The notes under the pieces are model-generated. The model saw only the letters and a list, made by a program, of their open reading frames with translations. It was not told the DNA's origin and did not search any database. Below are positions 34,654-44,500 of a stretch of 64,000 nt of DNA, piece after piece (position 1 is the stretch's first letter; every line of letters begins with the position of its first letter). A program made the position numbers and the translations under genes. This stretch comes from JALZVT01 sp964634815. GTDB taxonomy: Bacteria; Pseudomonadota; Gammaproteobacteria; Pseudomonadales; Azotimanducaceae. The stretch lies in the NCBI GenBank assembly GCA_964634815.1, contig CAZWMD010000004.1:62001-126000 (forward strand), read 5' to 3'.

Positions 34654-35907
34654 CTACATTAGCCCGTATTTTCTCGCCTCTGCGCGGCCGACCACCATGT
34701 GGTGCACTTCATCGGGGCCGTCGGCGAGTCGCAGCGTGCGCTGCCCGGTGTACATATCCGCAAGCGGAGTCCACTTGGACACGCCCGTGGCACCGTGCAT
34801 CTGAATCGCCTCATCAATGATCTTGCAGACCTTCTCAGGCACCATCGCCTTCACGGCGCTGACGTAAACGCGGGCTTCCTTGTTCCCTAATACGTCCATG
34901 GCCTTGGCTGCTCTCAGCACCATGAGTCGACAAGCATCGATCTCAATTCGTGCGCGGGATACAACTTCCAGGTTTTTGCCCAGTCTGAGTATGGGTTTAC
35001 CAAAAGCTTCCCGTGTTCCAGCGCGTTTAACCATCAGCTCCAGCGCTTTCTCAGCCGCGCCAATCGAACGCATGCAGTGATGGATTCGACCAGGACCAAG
35101 ACGAACCTGAGAAATTTCGAAACCCCGACCTTCACCCAGCAGGATATTCTCCTTGGGCACCCGAACATTTTTGAATTCGATATGCATATGTCCGTGCGGG
35201 GCGTCATCGCGACCAAAAACATGCATAGGTCCGAGCACCTTCACGCCGGGCGCATCCATAGGTACCAGAATCTGCGACTGCTGCTGGTGAGGTGCTGCAT
35301 CCGGGCTGGTCTTGACCATGGTAATCATGATCTTGCAGCGCGGATCTCCCGCACCCGAAATGTAGTACTTTTCGCCGTTGATCACCCACTCATCGCCATC
35401 GAGAACAGCTTGCGTGCTGATGTTCTTGGCATCAGAAGAAGGTAACCCGGGTTCTGTCATGGCGTACGCAGAGCGGATCTCGCCATTAAGCAGCGGTTTG
35501 AGCCAACGTTCTTTTTGCTCTTCGGTACCCACACGTTCAAGCACTTCCATGTTGCCAGTATCCGGCGCGCTACAGTTCAGTGTCTCTGAAGCCAGGGGGT
35601 ATTTTCCAAGTTCGTTCGCTATGTAGGCATAGTCGAGATTCTTTAACCCTTCACCGGTATCGGCATCCGGCAAGAAGAAATTCCACAAGCCCGAATCCTT
35701 GGCTTTCTGCTTCGCCCCTTCCAGCAGTTCAAGCTGCCGGGGATGCCAACTCCAGGGATCATCCTTTTCATCATCCAGCGCGTGAAATTCTTCCTGGATA
35801 GGTTCTACGTTGGTTTTGCAATGGTTCACAACCGCATCCAGCAGTGGTTGCGCTTCCTCACCCATTACCAGGTTATTCAGATCGGCTTCTAGATCAGCTG
35901 ACGCCAT
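34654..35907 (-). CDS. Acyl-CoA dehydrogenase
   Basis: 417 residues, ACAD10/11-like subfamily with longer N-terminus. Visible: LDDEKDDPWSWHPRQLELL, SAYAMTEPGLPSSDAKNI (the FAD/substrate motif normally MTEP.vaSSDA), WVINGEKYYISGAGDP, RIHHCMRSIGAAEKALELM, REAFGKPI, and QMHGATGVSKWTPLADMYTGQRTLRLADGPDEVHHMV near the C-terminus. Flavoenzyme that desaturates acyl-CoA. Convergent with the preceding TetR gene. Confidence 0.95.
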   Translation of the reverse strand: MASADLEADLNNLVMGEEAQPLLDAVVNHCKTNVEPIQEEFHALDDEKDDPWSWHPRQLELLEGAKQKAKDSGLWNFFLPDADTGEGLKNLDYAYIANELGKYPLASETLNCSAPDTGNMEVLERVGTEEQKERWLKPLLNGEIRSAYAMTEPGLPSSDAKNISTQAVLDGDEWVINGEKYYISGAGDPRCKIMITMVKTSPDAAPHQQQSQILVPMDAPGVKVLGPMHVFGRDDAPHGHMHIEFKNVRVPKENILLGEGRGFEISQVRLGPGRIHHCMRSIGAAEKALELMVKRAGTREAFGKPILRLGKNLEVVSRARIEIDACRLMVLRAAKAMDVLGNKEARVYVSAVKAMVPEKVCKIIDEAIQMHGATGVSKWTPLADMYTGQRTLRLADGPDEVHHMVVGRAEARKYGLM

Positions 35908-36037
35908 AGGTCCTCCCTCAGACTCAATTCAAAGCGTGTTTGTTCTTCCCGATAATACGCCAAGGAAGGCCTAAATGGCGTCAAATCACAGGCTTATTCG
36001 CGCCAGATAAACAGGCTTTCTCTCAAAGCTGGCTGAG

Positions 36038-38365
36038 TCAGAACAGATCAATCTGCCGATCATCCCCAATCACCTGGGCAAAACTCAGGCCCATCACCTG
36101 CAACACAGGTTCTGCAACCGGTTGCACCTGCTTCTCCAGATAATGCTCATAATCGAGCGCATGCTGCAGGTTATCGAGCGGCTCTGGCCCGGCGAGAGTT
36201 TGCCGATAGGCAATGATTCGGTCGTTGGGGCGCTTCGACAGCCGGGCCGCAGCAACATGGGGCGGGGTCGTCCGTGTATATTCCTGCACCTTGCGACGTA
36301 ATCCTTTCCTGTAGGTAAGCTGATCATCCAGTTGACCCGCACGCAAGCGAGTCACGGTATCAATAAGAAAGTCCTCGACGGCATCACCGGCAAAGAGTCG
36401 AGTATAGAGTTCACGCTGAACGGTCTTTGCAAGCACAGTCCAATCTCGGCGCACCACCTCCATACCAACAAAGTCCAGTTCACCCTGAGGTGCTCCAAAA
36501 ATCGCGCCGACGTAGCGTTTGCGAGCACCACCAGTGCCGTGCCTGACTGGGGGCAAGAATAGCCGTTCATACAGCTTCTCAAACTCCATGGTGAGTCGAC
36601 TGGTCACCTGCCACTTGTCACTTATGTGTGCAGCAAGATCACAACTTAGCGCCTGAGCAAGCTCGACACTGCACTCATAGGCCGCCGCAGAATCTTCAGT
36701 ACCCGCACTCACAAACAGGCTATCGGTATCGCCATACAGCACCTTGTGACCTCGAGCTTCAAACCAGGCCTTGGACCACAACAGCAGATACCGCCCTTGT
36801 CCAGTAATGGCGTTCGCGATGTTTGGGTTATAAAACCTGCAAGCCGGCGTGCCAAGAACACCATAAAACGAGTTCATGAGTATTTTGATAGCTTGTGACG
36901 CAACCTCGTTACCCTCTTGCTTCGCCTGGGCACGACGGGGAAAAAGCTCGTCCAGCATCCCCGGCAGAATTCCGGGCTCCCTCGAGAACCAGGCATTGCC
37001 CGGTAAATCCAAAAGTTCAGGTGCTGCACGTTCCCTGTATCCAAGCGGATCAATATTGAAGGTGCGAATGATGCTCGGGTACAAACTCTGAAAATCGAAC
37101 ACCCACACATTTTGATGCATGCCCGGCAGCGATGGCAGCACGTGGCCACCCGCTGAGGCCGCATGAACTCTGGAATCTGTGGACTTTACCGATGGAGCAA
37201 CCCTTCTTTGTTTATAGAGTTCGGCCAGATAAAGAAAATCAAACGACGCAATACTTGCCGCGACTCGATCGGGTGTCATACCTGTTAACAGGCTCCGTTC
37301 GACGGCCAGTTTTATGAGATCAAGCTTCTCAACAATCTCAAGAGCGAGTCTCGAATCAGTACGCGCATAAAGAGCAAAGTCCACCAGGTTGTTTTTGTAG
37401 CCTTCAAGAATCTCACCTAAACGATCCCTGGCATCGCCATGCAGCGCCTTGCCTTCGCCCAGAATGACCCGAGCAACCGCATCCAGCGAGTATTCTTCCA
37501 GCTTGATGAAGGCTCCACGCACGAGATCCAGACCATCCAGCACCAATCTGCCGGGAATCGTCGCCTGGCCGCTACCAAAATAGCCTTGTGCCGGTCGCAA
37601 TCGCATGTCGCCAGGTCCGCGCCCCAGCGAAAATCCCAAACCCAGTCGATCTGCAACGCCTTGCAGAAAACTCAGATCAAAGTCGATAACGTTCCAACCG
37701 GTAATAACATCCGGATCAAGAGCACGAACCTTGTTGGAGAAGTAACGCAGCGCCGCCGCCTCAGTCGGCACAGAGACGGCCCGCTCGGGCATCGAGCGTT
37801 GCTCCGGATCCACAATCACTACCTCATCAGCACCACAGCCGTACCAGGAAATCGCAAGCAATCGTTGGGTTTTGGGGTTGGTCTCAATATCAAATGCCAG
37901 TACCCGTGGCTCGATCCTGATTTCAGCCGGAGTCAGTTCCGGATTATCAAAACAGAGATCAACCCCGGGCGCCTTACTGTGTGGACCTTCAATGCGGCAG
38001 CCGCCCTGCACTCCCCGATCGATCAGATAACGCACCGCAAAACGAACGTCTGCCTCGTAGGTTGGGACACCTGCCTGATGGAGTCGATCACGCAATCCTG
38101 GAGCATCCTGCGGCACCGGCACATCAACTCGAGCAACCTTTTGTCCACTGAAAGTCTCGCGATTACTGGGCGACACACAGCCCTGCGGCAGTGTGCTGTG
38201 TCGGCTCTCGGACGCCGGGATATAAAAGTGCGGGCTTTGTTGCGTATCGCGAACAAGAAATGTCTGGCCTGTTTGCAACCGACCAAACAGATGCACCACC
38301 GGTCGGCCTTCGAAAATTCGATAGCTCGCCTGGAGAATAAAACCGAATACACCGTTGTCTGCCAT
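36038..38365 (-). CDS. polB: DNA polymerase II (family B)
   Basis: 775 residues, damage-inducible type of repair polymerase in E. coli. Exonuclease motifs: ExoI AFDIETNP, ExoII GWNVIDFDL, ExoIII YARTDSRLALE. Polymerase motifs: A (DFQSLYPSIIRTF), B (IKILMNSFYGVLG) and C (LYGDTDSLFV), and the RKRYVG thumb lysine region. The length (775) is normal for PolB. Start ATG at 38365; the next gene's stop is 34 bp further. No LexA-like site was recognised upstream, but I did not search exhaustively. Confidence 0.97.
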   Translation of the reverse strand: MADNGVFGFILQASYRIFEGRPVVHLFGRLQTGQTFLVRDTQQSPHFYIPASESRHSTLPQGCVSPSNRETFSGQKVARVDVPVPQDAPGLRDRLHQAGVPTYEADVRFAVRYLIDRGVQGGCRIEGPHSKAPGVDLCFDNPELTPAEIRIEPRVLAFDIETNPKTQRLLAISWYGCGADEVVIVDPEQRSMPERAVSVPTEAAALRYFSNKVRALDPDVITGWNVIDFDLSFLQGVADRLGLGFSLGRGPGDMRLRPAQGYFGSGQATIPGRLVLDGLDLVRGAFIKLEEYSLDAVARVILGEGKALHGDARDRLGEILEGYKNNLVDFALYARTDSRLALEIVEKLDLIKLAVERSLLTGMTPDRVAASIASFDFLYLAELYKQRRVAPSVKSTDSRVHAASAGGHVLPSLPGMHQNVWVFDFQSLYPSIIRTFNIDPLGYRERAAPELLDLPGNAWFSREPGILPGMLDELFPRRAQAKQEGNEVASQAIKILMNSFYGVLGTPACRFYNPNIANAITGQGRYLLLWSKAWFEARGHKVLYGDTDSLFVSAGTEDSAAAYECSVELAQALSCDLAAHISDKWQVTSRLTMEFEKLYERLFLPPVRHGTGGARKRYVGAIFGAPQGELDFVGMEVVRRDWTVLAKTVQRELYTRLFAGDAVEDFLIDTVTRLRAGQLDDQLTYRKGLRRKVQEYTRTTPPHVAAARLSKRPNDRIIAYRQTLAGPEPLDNLQHALDYEHYLEKQVQPVAEPVLQVMGLSFAQVIGDDRQIDLF

Positions 38366-38398
38366 GCCAGCGATTCTCGCCGGGATAGGATCGATTTA

Positions 38399-39496
38399 CT
38401 ACTGATAAACCTCAAGGGTCTGCTGAGCAATCAGGTCCCAGTCATACTTATCTGCAACAGCCAATGAATGGGCTCGATCCTCGTCCGTCCAGACGCCTTC
38501 AGATGCTTGATCAAGCAAAGCAGTAAGTGCCTTCACATCCCCCAGCGGGAAGAAATTTTCTTCATCGATAGGCACTTCCAGATTTGCCGGAATATCGCTG
38601 GCATAAGCGCGCAGTGAATAACTCAGCGCTTCGAGCAAAGCGATTGGCAGCCCTTCATGAGACGAAGGCAACACAAAGACACCTGCATGAGTGAGTATTT
38701 CACGCAGCACATCGCCGGTCTGAAAGTCCGTGAGTACAATTTGCGGATTCACCCTGGCTGCATCGCGCAGCGCATTCTGGTACTCATCATCACTATCCAG
38801 GGCACCGGCGAGCAACAGATGCCAGCCAGAATTTTGCATCGCACTCTTCTCGAAGGCCTGAATTAGATCCAACTGCCGTTTCTCGGGGACCAGGCGGCTA
38901 ACCTGCAACACGTATCTGCCGGGGGTCACGCCTGCGCCATCAAGCCAATCGTGGCTAACAACCGGCTCGGCTTTTGGCACTCCGTTGGGAATCAAATCAG
39001 ATCGCCGGTTATGTTTGGCAAACACCAGATCGCGAATAGTCTGTGATATGACTATGCGACGACTAGACCAGCGCATACCAAACCATTCACCCGCACGCAA
39101 AACCCATCGCGCAAAACGACCCCATTTTTCCCGGTCGTAGTCCGGTCCGTGATGGGTGACCACCACCTTTAGACCAAAGAGGCGGGCGAGCGGTGTAAAC
39201 AAGGCAGGACCAACCGCATGCAAATGCAGAACGTCAGGACGCTTGAATATGGCATAAATCACTGCCAACAGACTGTGCAAAACGGTTTCAAGACTGGTCG
39301 ACGACGGCGACCATATCGGTGTGAGCTGCACACCACCAAAGCTTGCGGGTTTTGACGCATCCCAGTAAGTACTGCGCGTTATTACCTCAACCCGTGCCCC
39401 TAATTCCACCAGCCGAGGATAAAGCTGCTCGCAGTGCGTCTCGATACCCCCCTGAATATCCGGGAACCCACGTAGCCCCACAACCAGCACATACAT
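38399..39496 (-). CDS. Glycosyltransferase family 4
   Basis: 365 residues, GT-B fold. N-terminal VGLRGFPDIQGGIETHCEQL, the middle DVLHLHAVGP, and the C-terminal donor-binding FVLPSSHEGLPIALLEALSY with the E(x7)E pattern. Start overlaps the stop of the second GT by one base, so the two are coupled. Probably acts on cell-surface or exopolysaccharide. Confidence 0.93.
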   Translation of the reverse strand: MYVLVVGLRGFPDIQGGIETHCEQLYPRLVELGARVEVITRSTYWDASKPASFGGVQLTPIWSPSSTSLETVLHSLLAVIYAIFKRPDVLHLHAVGPALFTPLARLFGLKVVVTHHGPDYDREKWGRFARWVLRAGEWFGMRWSSRRIVISQTIRDLVFAKHNRRSDLIPNGVPKAEPVVSHDWLDGAGVTPGRYVLQVSRLVPEKRQLDLIQAFEKSAMQNSGWHLLLAGALDSDDEYQNALRDAARVNPQIVLTDFQTGDVLREILTHAGVFVLPSSHEGLPIALLEALSYSLRAYASDIPANLEVPIDEENFFPLGDVKALTALLDQASEGVWTDEDRAHSLAVADKYDWDLIAQQTLEVYQ

Positions 39497-40740
39497 CAGT
39501 GGGCGCCCAAACCTTTCATACCCAACTCCCCTAACACCTGGGCTACTCGATCTACGTGGGTATCTGCTGAGTAAGCCTCAACAACCCAGTCCCGGGCGTT
39601 ACGACCCTGAGTTTGAACTGCCTGATCATCAAGTGCTGCATAGTTCGCCAGCACATCAGCAAGAACTTCTGTGTTTTTACTGGGGAAAATGTCGCCAGTC
39701 TCGCCACGACGAATCATTTCGGGAATACCACCGATATCTGCACCCAGCACAGGTGTGCCTAACGCATAAGATTCGAGCACACTCATAGGGCCGTTCTCAT
39801 ACCACTCAGAGGGCAATACAACCGCTCGCGCACCGCGCACAAGCTCATGCAAATCTTCGCCAGTGGTATAGCCACAAAATTCGACATCTGCATCCAGCCT
39901 TCCAGCAAGCATCTTAAGTGCCTCCTCTTCCGGTCCGGTGCCAGCAATCTTAAGTGGTACACCAGCTCTACTGGCGGCCTCTATCAAGGTTGCCCCGCCT
40001 TTTTCCGGAGCGAGCCGACCAAAATACAGAAAGTAGCGTCCGGCCTGGTCGCTGGGTGTGAATGCCTCAGCGTCTACAAAGTTGGGGATGTGCACCATTT
40101 TGCTGGCATCAATACCCCACTCGGCAAGTTTGGTTGCAAAAAACTGACTCGGCACAATAAATCGATCAACACACTTTTCGTAGGTCCCCAACATGCGATG
40201 CAGAGTGGATTCAAGATAGACCACGGCACTAAGTGCAAGCGAGTTTTTGACACATCGATAGCGAATCACATTGCGCAGGTTACCGCCCTTACAACGCTCA
40301 CAAATACCGTCGCTTGCAAGCATTTTATAAGCAGGGCATGCGAGCTTGAGATCGTGCAATGTCATCACCGTAGGAATCTCCCTGCTCTTTAACGTCGAGA
40401 GAATAGAGGGGGAAATATGATGATAAATATTGTGCAGTTGGGCTGCATTGGGTGCCGTCTTGTCGATGAGGCGATTTAGTTTGTTTTGGGCCTCTGTCGA
40501 GTAAATAACCTTTGGCACCCGCAGCGCAGATTCCAATAAGGAATAATTCGAGCCAAATTCGATTTCGTCAACAAAATAGTCGCTATATGGGCTGGGCAAA
40601 TTGTCTGTATGGGTCATACAGAAAGGCACAACCTCAAAGCCGCGGGCTGCAAACAGTCGATTCTGTTCCAGAAACACAACCTCCGCGCCGCCACGAGGGT
40701 AGTGATAATTGTTAACGGTGAGCAGGGTTGGATTTTTCAC
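39496..40740 (-). CDS. Glycosyltransferase family 4
   Basis: 414 residues. N-terminal NNYHYPRGGAEVVFLEQNRLF, acceptor-side ACPAYKMLASDGICERCKGG with a Cys cluster, then PNFVDAEAF, RYFLYFGRLAPEKGG and VVLPSEWYENGPMSVLESYALGTPVLG (E(x7)E). The CxxC-type cluster in the acceptor domain is common in this subfamily. Upstream gene of the GT pair; a TetR gene lies divergently after 175 bp. Confidence 0.93.
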   Translation of the reverse strand: MKNPTLLTVNNYHYPRGGAEVVFLEQNRLFAARGFEVVPFCMTHTDNLPSPYSDYFVDEIEFGSNYSLLESALRVPKVIYSTEAQNKLNRLIDKTAPNAAQLHNIYHHISPSILSTLKSREIPTVMTLHDLKLACPAYKMLASDGICERCKGGNLRNVIRYRCVKNSLALSAVVYLESTLHRMLGTYEKCVDRFIVPSQFFATKLAEWGIDASKMVHIPNFVDAEAFTPSDQAGRYFLYFGRLAPEKGGATLIEAASRAGVPLKIAGTGPEEEALKMLAGRLDADVEFCGYTTGEDLHELVRGARAVVLPSEWYENGPMSVLESYALGTPVLGADIGGIPEMIRRGETGDIFPSKNTEVLADVLANYAALDDQAVQTQGRNARDWVVEAYSADTHVDRVAQVLGELGMKGLGAH

Positions 40741-40914
40741 GACCGAACGATAGCAGTTTTAGGCCTTTCTTCGCGCTGCGTTAAGGAGCGCAGTGAGTGC
40801 GCGCGAGTTCACAGATTGCCAGTTGCAACAGCCTGAAACACCGGGCTTTACGCTGCGGACTCCCCGTGAAACCATTTATCCCATCAAATACCAGATCAAA
40901 GTTTGAGCGCCACC

Positions 40915-41523
40915 ATGGCAAGACCGGCCCTAACCGAGGAACAGCGCAAGAAAACGCGCCAGTCCATCCGTAAAGCGGCTGCCGAGCTTTACCAAAAGAA
41001 CGGCGCTGGCGACGTATCCGCACGAGCAATCGCAGATGCCGCAGGGGTCTCGGTAGGCACACTGTACAGCTACTTCAACAATTTGACCGAGCTCATGCAA
41101 TCGCTATGGAAAGAGCCAGTCAAGCGCCTGCTGGATCAACTAGAGACAGACCTGGCCAAACCCTCAAAGCCACTGGACAAACTCGAGCGACTGCTAAAGG
41201 CCTATGTGAATTTTGCATCACAACATCGCGGAATCTACCGCAGCGCCTTTATGTATGTGCGACCTGAGTCACACAAGCAACCTGAACCGGTAAGTCTTGA
41301 AAGCGACCGCTTCTTCAGCTTGTTTCTCAATGCGATCATTGAGGGACAGACCAGTGGCGTTGTTCGAACAGGTCCTCCCAAACTACTGGCACAGACCCTC
41401 TGGGCGGGGTTGCATGGTGCAATTGCTCTGCCTATCAACATGGACCGCATTGCACTTGAGGATGGTCCACAAAGTGTGGAGCAGATGATTGATTTGTTAA
41501 TGGCTTGGTTGTCTGAGCCCTGA
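40915..41523 (+). CDS. TetR/AcrR family transcriptional regulator
   Basis: 202 residues from MARPALTEEQ (40915); a TTG at 40903 adds four residues. HTH: KAAAELYQKNGAGDVSARAIADAAGVSVGTLYSYFNN. The C-terminal part resembles TetR_C_33-type domains. It is convergent with the giant outer-membrane gene (17 bp between stops) and divergent from the glycosyltransferase pair. Confidence 0.92.
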   Translation: MARPALTEEQRKKTRQSIRKAAAELYQKNGAGDVSARAIADAAGVSVGTLYSYFNNLTELMQSLWKEPVKRLLDQLETDLAKPSKPLDKLERLLKAYVNFASQHRGIYRSAFMYVRPESHKQPEPVSLESDRFFSLFLNAIIEGQTSGVVRTGPPKLLAQTLWAGLHGAIALPINMDRIALEDGPQSVEQMIDLLMAWLSEP

Positions 41524-41539
41524 AACAAACATCAGAAAA

Positions 41540-44500
41540 TCAGTATTTCCCAATCAGATCGATAAACCAGCCATGACTGTCGTAGTCCTGGAACTTTAAA
41601 TCGTCATCAAAGCCGGCAAAGTTATAGCCGGCACCTAGTTTCAGATGATCACCAAGATGTCTGTACAAACCTGCTATCGCCCCCTGTTTGGTGCCTTCGT
41701 TGCGCCAGTCAGACAACCATCGATACTCAAGCAGCCCATCCCAACGTTTTGTGAGGTGATAACGCACGCGTGCAGCGCCAAGCTGCACCCCAAAGGTTTC
41801 CCACGGACCAGTATCGCGATCGGCCCGCAACTCACCCCGTTTCAGCGCCACCTTGGCACCAAACTCCCAGCGAGGATTAGCCGCAAATAGTGCCTCCAGG
41901 GCAAAAATATGGGCTCGTTGATCCGTGCGGAGCACAGCGGCACCAAATGAGTTCGCAAACAACCCACTATCAAAGGCCTGACCGAGGCTTGGCAAGTCGT
42001 AAAGGAAACTGTATTTGCCAATCAGATTGAGTCGATTGCTCCAGACTGGGCGATAGGCGTACCCCACATCAAGCTCTACAAACCGCGCCTGATGTTCATC
42101 GCTGCGTTCGTCTTCCGTCCAGGACAGATTGAGTTTGCCCAGCCAGCGTCCGGATTCGTTCACTTTCCAGCCAAAGGTTGAACTTGTGAGATAGGTGCGG
42201 GTATGCAATTGCACTGCCTTGTCTTCTCGATACTCAACTCGAGACGCCAAACGATAGTTATTGCGTTCAACCCGTGCGCCGATGGTTGCGGAGGTTCGTT
42301 CAAAATTTTGCAGCCCGCCTGCCAATTCACCAACAGGGCCAACGCTCTCGGCAAGCGACTCAGCCAGGGGGGTAAACGCTCCGTCATTGTTGCTGTGTGA
42401 TAAAGACGCGCTTAACAGCCAGTCCTGGATACCGGTGTAATCCACACCAAAAGTATGACCTGTACTCGAATATTGATCGCCTTTGCCAAACTGGGATTCG
42501 CTAAATATGCTGGTGTGATTACCAAAAGCTCGTCTCTGACCGAGCGTAACCACATCTCGCGGACCCTCCGTGCGATCGGGATCAATAGCGTAACTGCCAT
42601 ATATTTCGGCCCCATCACCATAGCTGTAGCGTGTACCAAACTGGCTTGTTGCACCTGATCCGAGGCCACCACTGAGGTTAAGTTGCAAGCCATCACTTGC
42701 CCCAAGCTGAACGCCACCAATAACGGCTGAACCGCGATCCCCATCGCTGACTTCCACACTCACAGCAGTGCGGTCACTCAACTCCGTATTTATGCCCACG
42801 CTGATCAGATCGTTGTCTTCATAGTTGCCGCGCTCATCGGCCGTAATTTGACCGGCTGCGTAAATCGACGTGAGTTCAGACAGATCAACTCCCAGTCGGG
42901 CGCCCACCAGCAGCGCTTCGCCATCACCGGTGGCCGCACTTAACGTTGAGGGTAATCCTGTGCGTTCCACATCTTCGTAGCGTGCCTCTACGCCAGCCGA
43001 CCAACGACCAACGTCTGCATCAACCTGCAGCCTTGCAACCTGGTCTTCCCCCAAACCCTCTCGCTCTAGTTTGTTGTAGCCGGCATCAATGCGCAGGTTG
43101 TCGCCAAACTCCACATGAACATCAACACCCTGATCTGTAGTGTCGAGCCCCTGGGCCAGGCGGCCGGTAGAAAATCCGCCATCCCGATCTTTCCACCAGG
43201 CTCGAACATCCCCTCGAAGCCGTTCGCTGTACTCGGCAAGATTGATGCGGCCTTCGATCGAAGTTGCATCACCCTCGACAAAGGAAGATGCAAGAGAGGC
43301 GGAGTTAAGATCGCGGCGTACAAACGACAGACCGCCGTCTGCCGAAACAAAACTGGCATCACTTTGTCGGGCTTCACTCTCAGCGTACTCCGCACGCAGA
43401 TAGGTGCCGCGGCCGGCTTGCAAGGTGACATCTACACCTTGCAAGTCGTAGTCTTCTCCTGAGCGCTCATCAACCACCTTGCTTGCGCCAAGTGCGATGT
43501 GATCGCCAAGCCAGACCTTCCCCCGTGCACCAGCAGTTTTGTCGTCTGCCGCAAATCCCTGAGGCACATACTCGTAGTCGGCCAGCAAGAAGACGTTGTC
43601 CCCCTCAAGTGGTGAGCTGCGAACGATGGAGCTACCTCGGTCATTGACGACCTGCGAAAGCGGTCGAGCCAGAATAATTCGGCCTTGCAGATCATCAATC
43701 TCATAGTCTCGACCCTCCACAAGGATCTCGCGCTCCAGCACTTGCTCACTATCTCGGCGACGTACTTCTATCCAAACTTTCTCCGAACCCTGCACAATGT
43801 CAGTGTGTCGCAAATAGTAAAGCGATCCGCCGGTGGCTCTAAAAGTCACACTGGCAGCAGAACTTTGGGCTTCACTGCCAAACAAGGTCAGCCGGCGGCG
43901 GGCCTCACCCTGGGCTGTAACCTGCTTGCTTTTGAAATCCAGTTTTGCGCCATAAAGCGAACGGTTGTACTGAGTGATCTCAGTATCATTCAGCCCAGTG
44001 TTGTAATTGCCCCACAACAGCGAACTCCGACCAACGTCGACTCGCACATAAAATGCACCCTGGGTATCTACATCTGTGGTTGTTGTAGAGTCATCACCAT
44101 AAACGGGATAGTAACGATTAGGATCCAGCTGACGAAACAGTTGTCGCGGATCTTCTCGTCGCAAGTTATCGCCAAAATTCTTCAGTTCATCCTCTGTCGA
44201 ATCCAGTTGTGCGGTGATCAGGTACTTGCCCTTCACTTTAGCTTTGGCATAAAACGCCAGGCGCCCATCAACAAACACTGACTCATCAAAATGATCGTCA
44301 GCGGACAGCGGCTCAAGGTTGCCGCTAACGTTGTTTTCGCCAACGGCAAAATTCACCAATCCAACCAAAAACTGATAATTTCCATCTACCGTGACCGGTA
44401 TTCTTCGCTGGTAAACGCGCTCCTGTGTATCAACAAGATCAATATGCAGCTGGTGCTCGCCAACAGGCAGTTGTCGCTCCCAGACAAAGCCGCCGTCTGA

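Noticed and set aside
38023..38430. Open frame on the minus strand inside the start of polB
   Set aside because: Out of frame with the clear DNA polymerase II sequence and without any motif.
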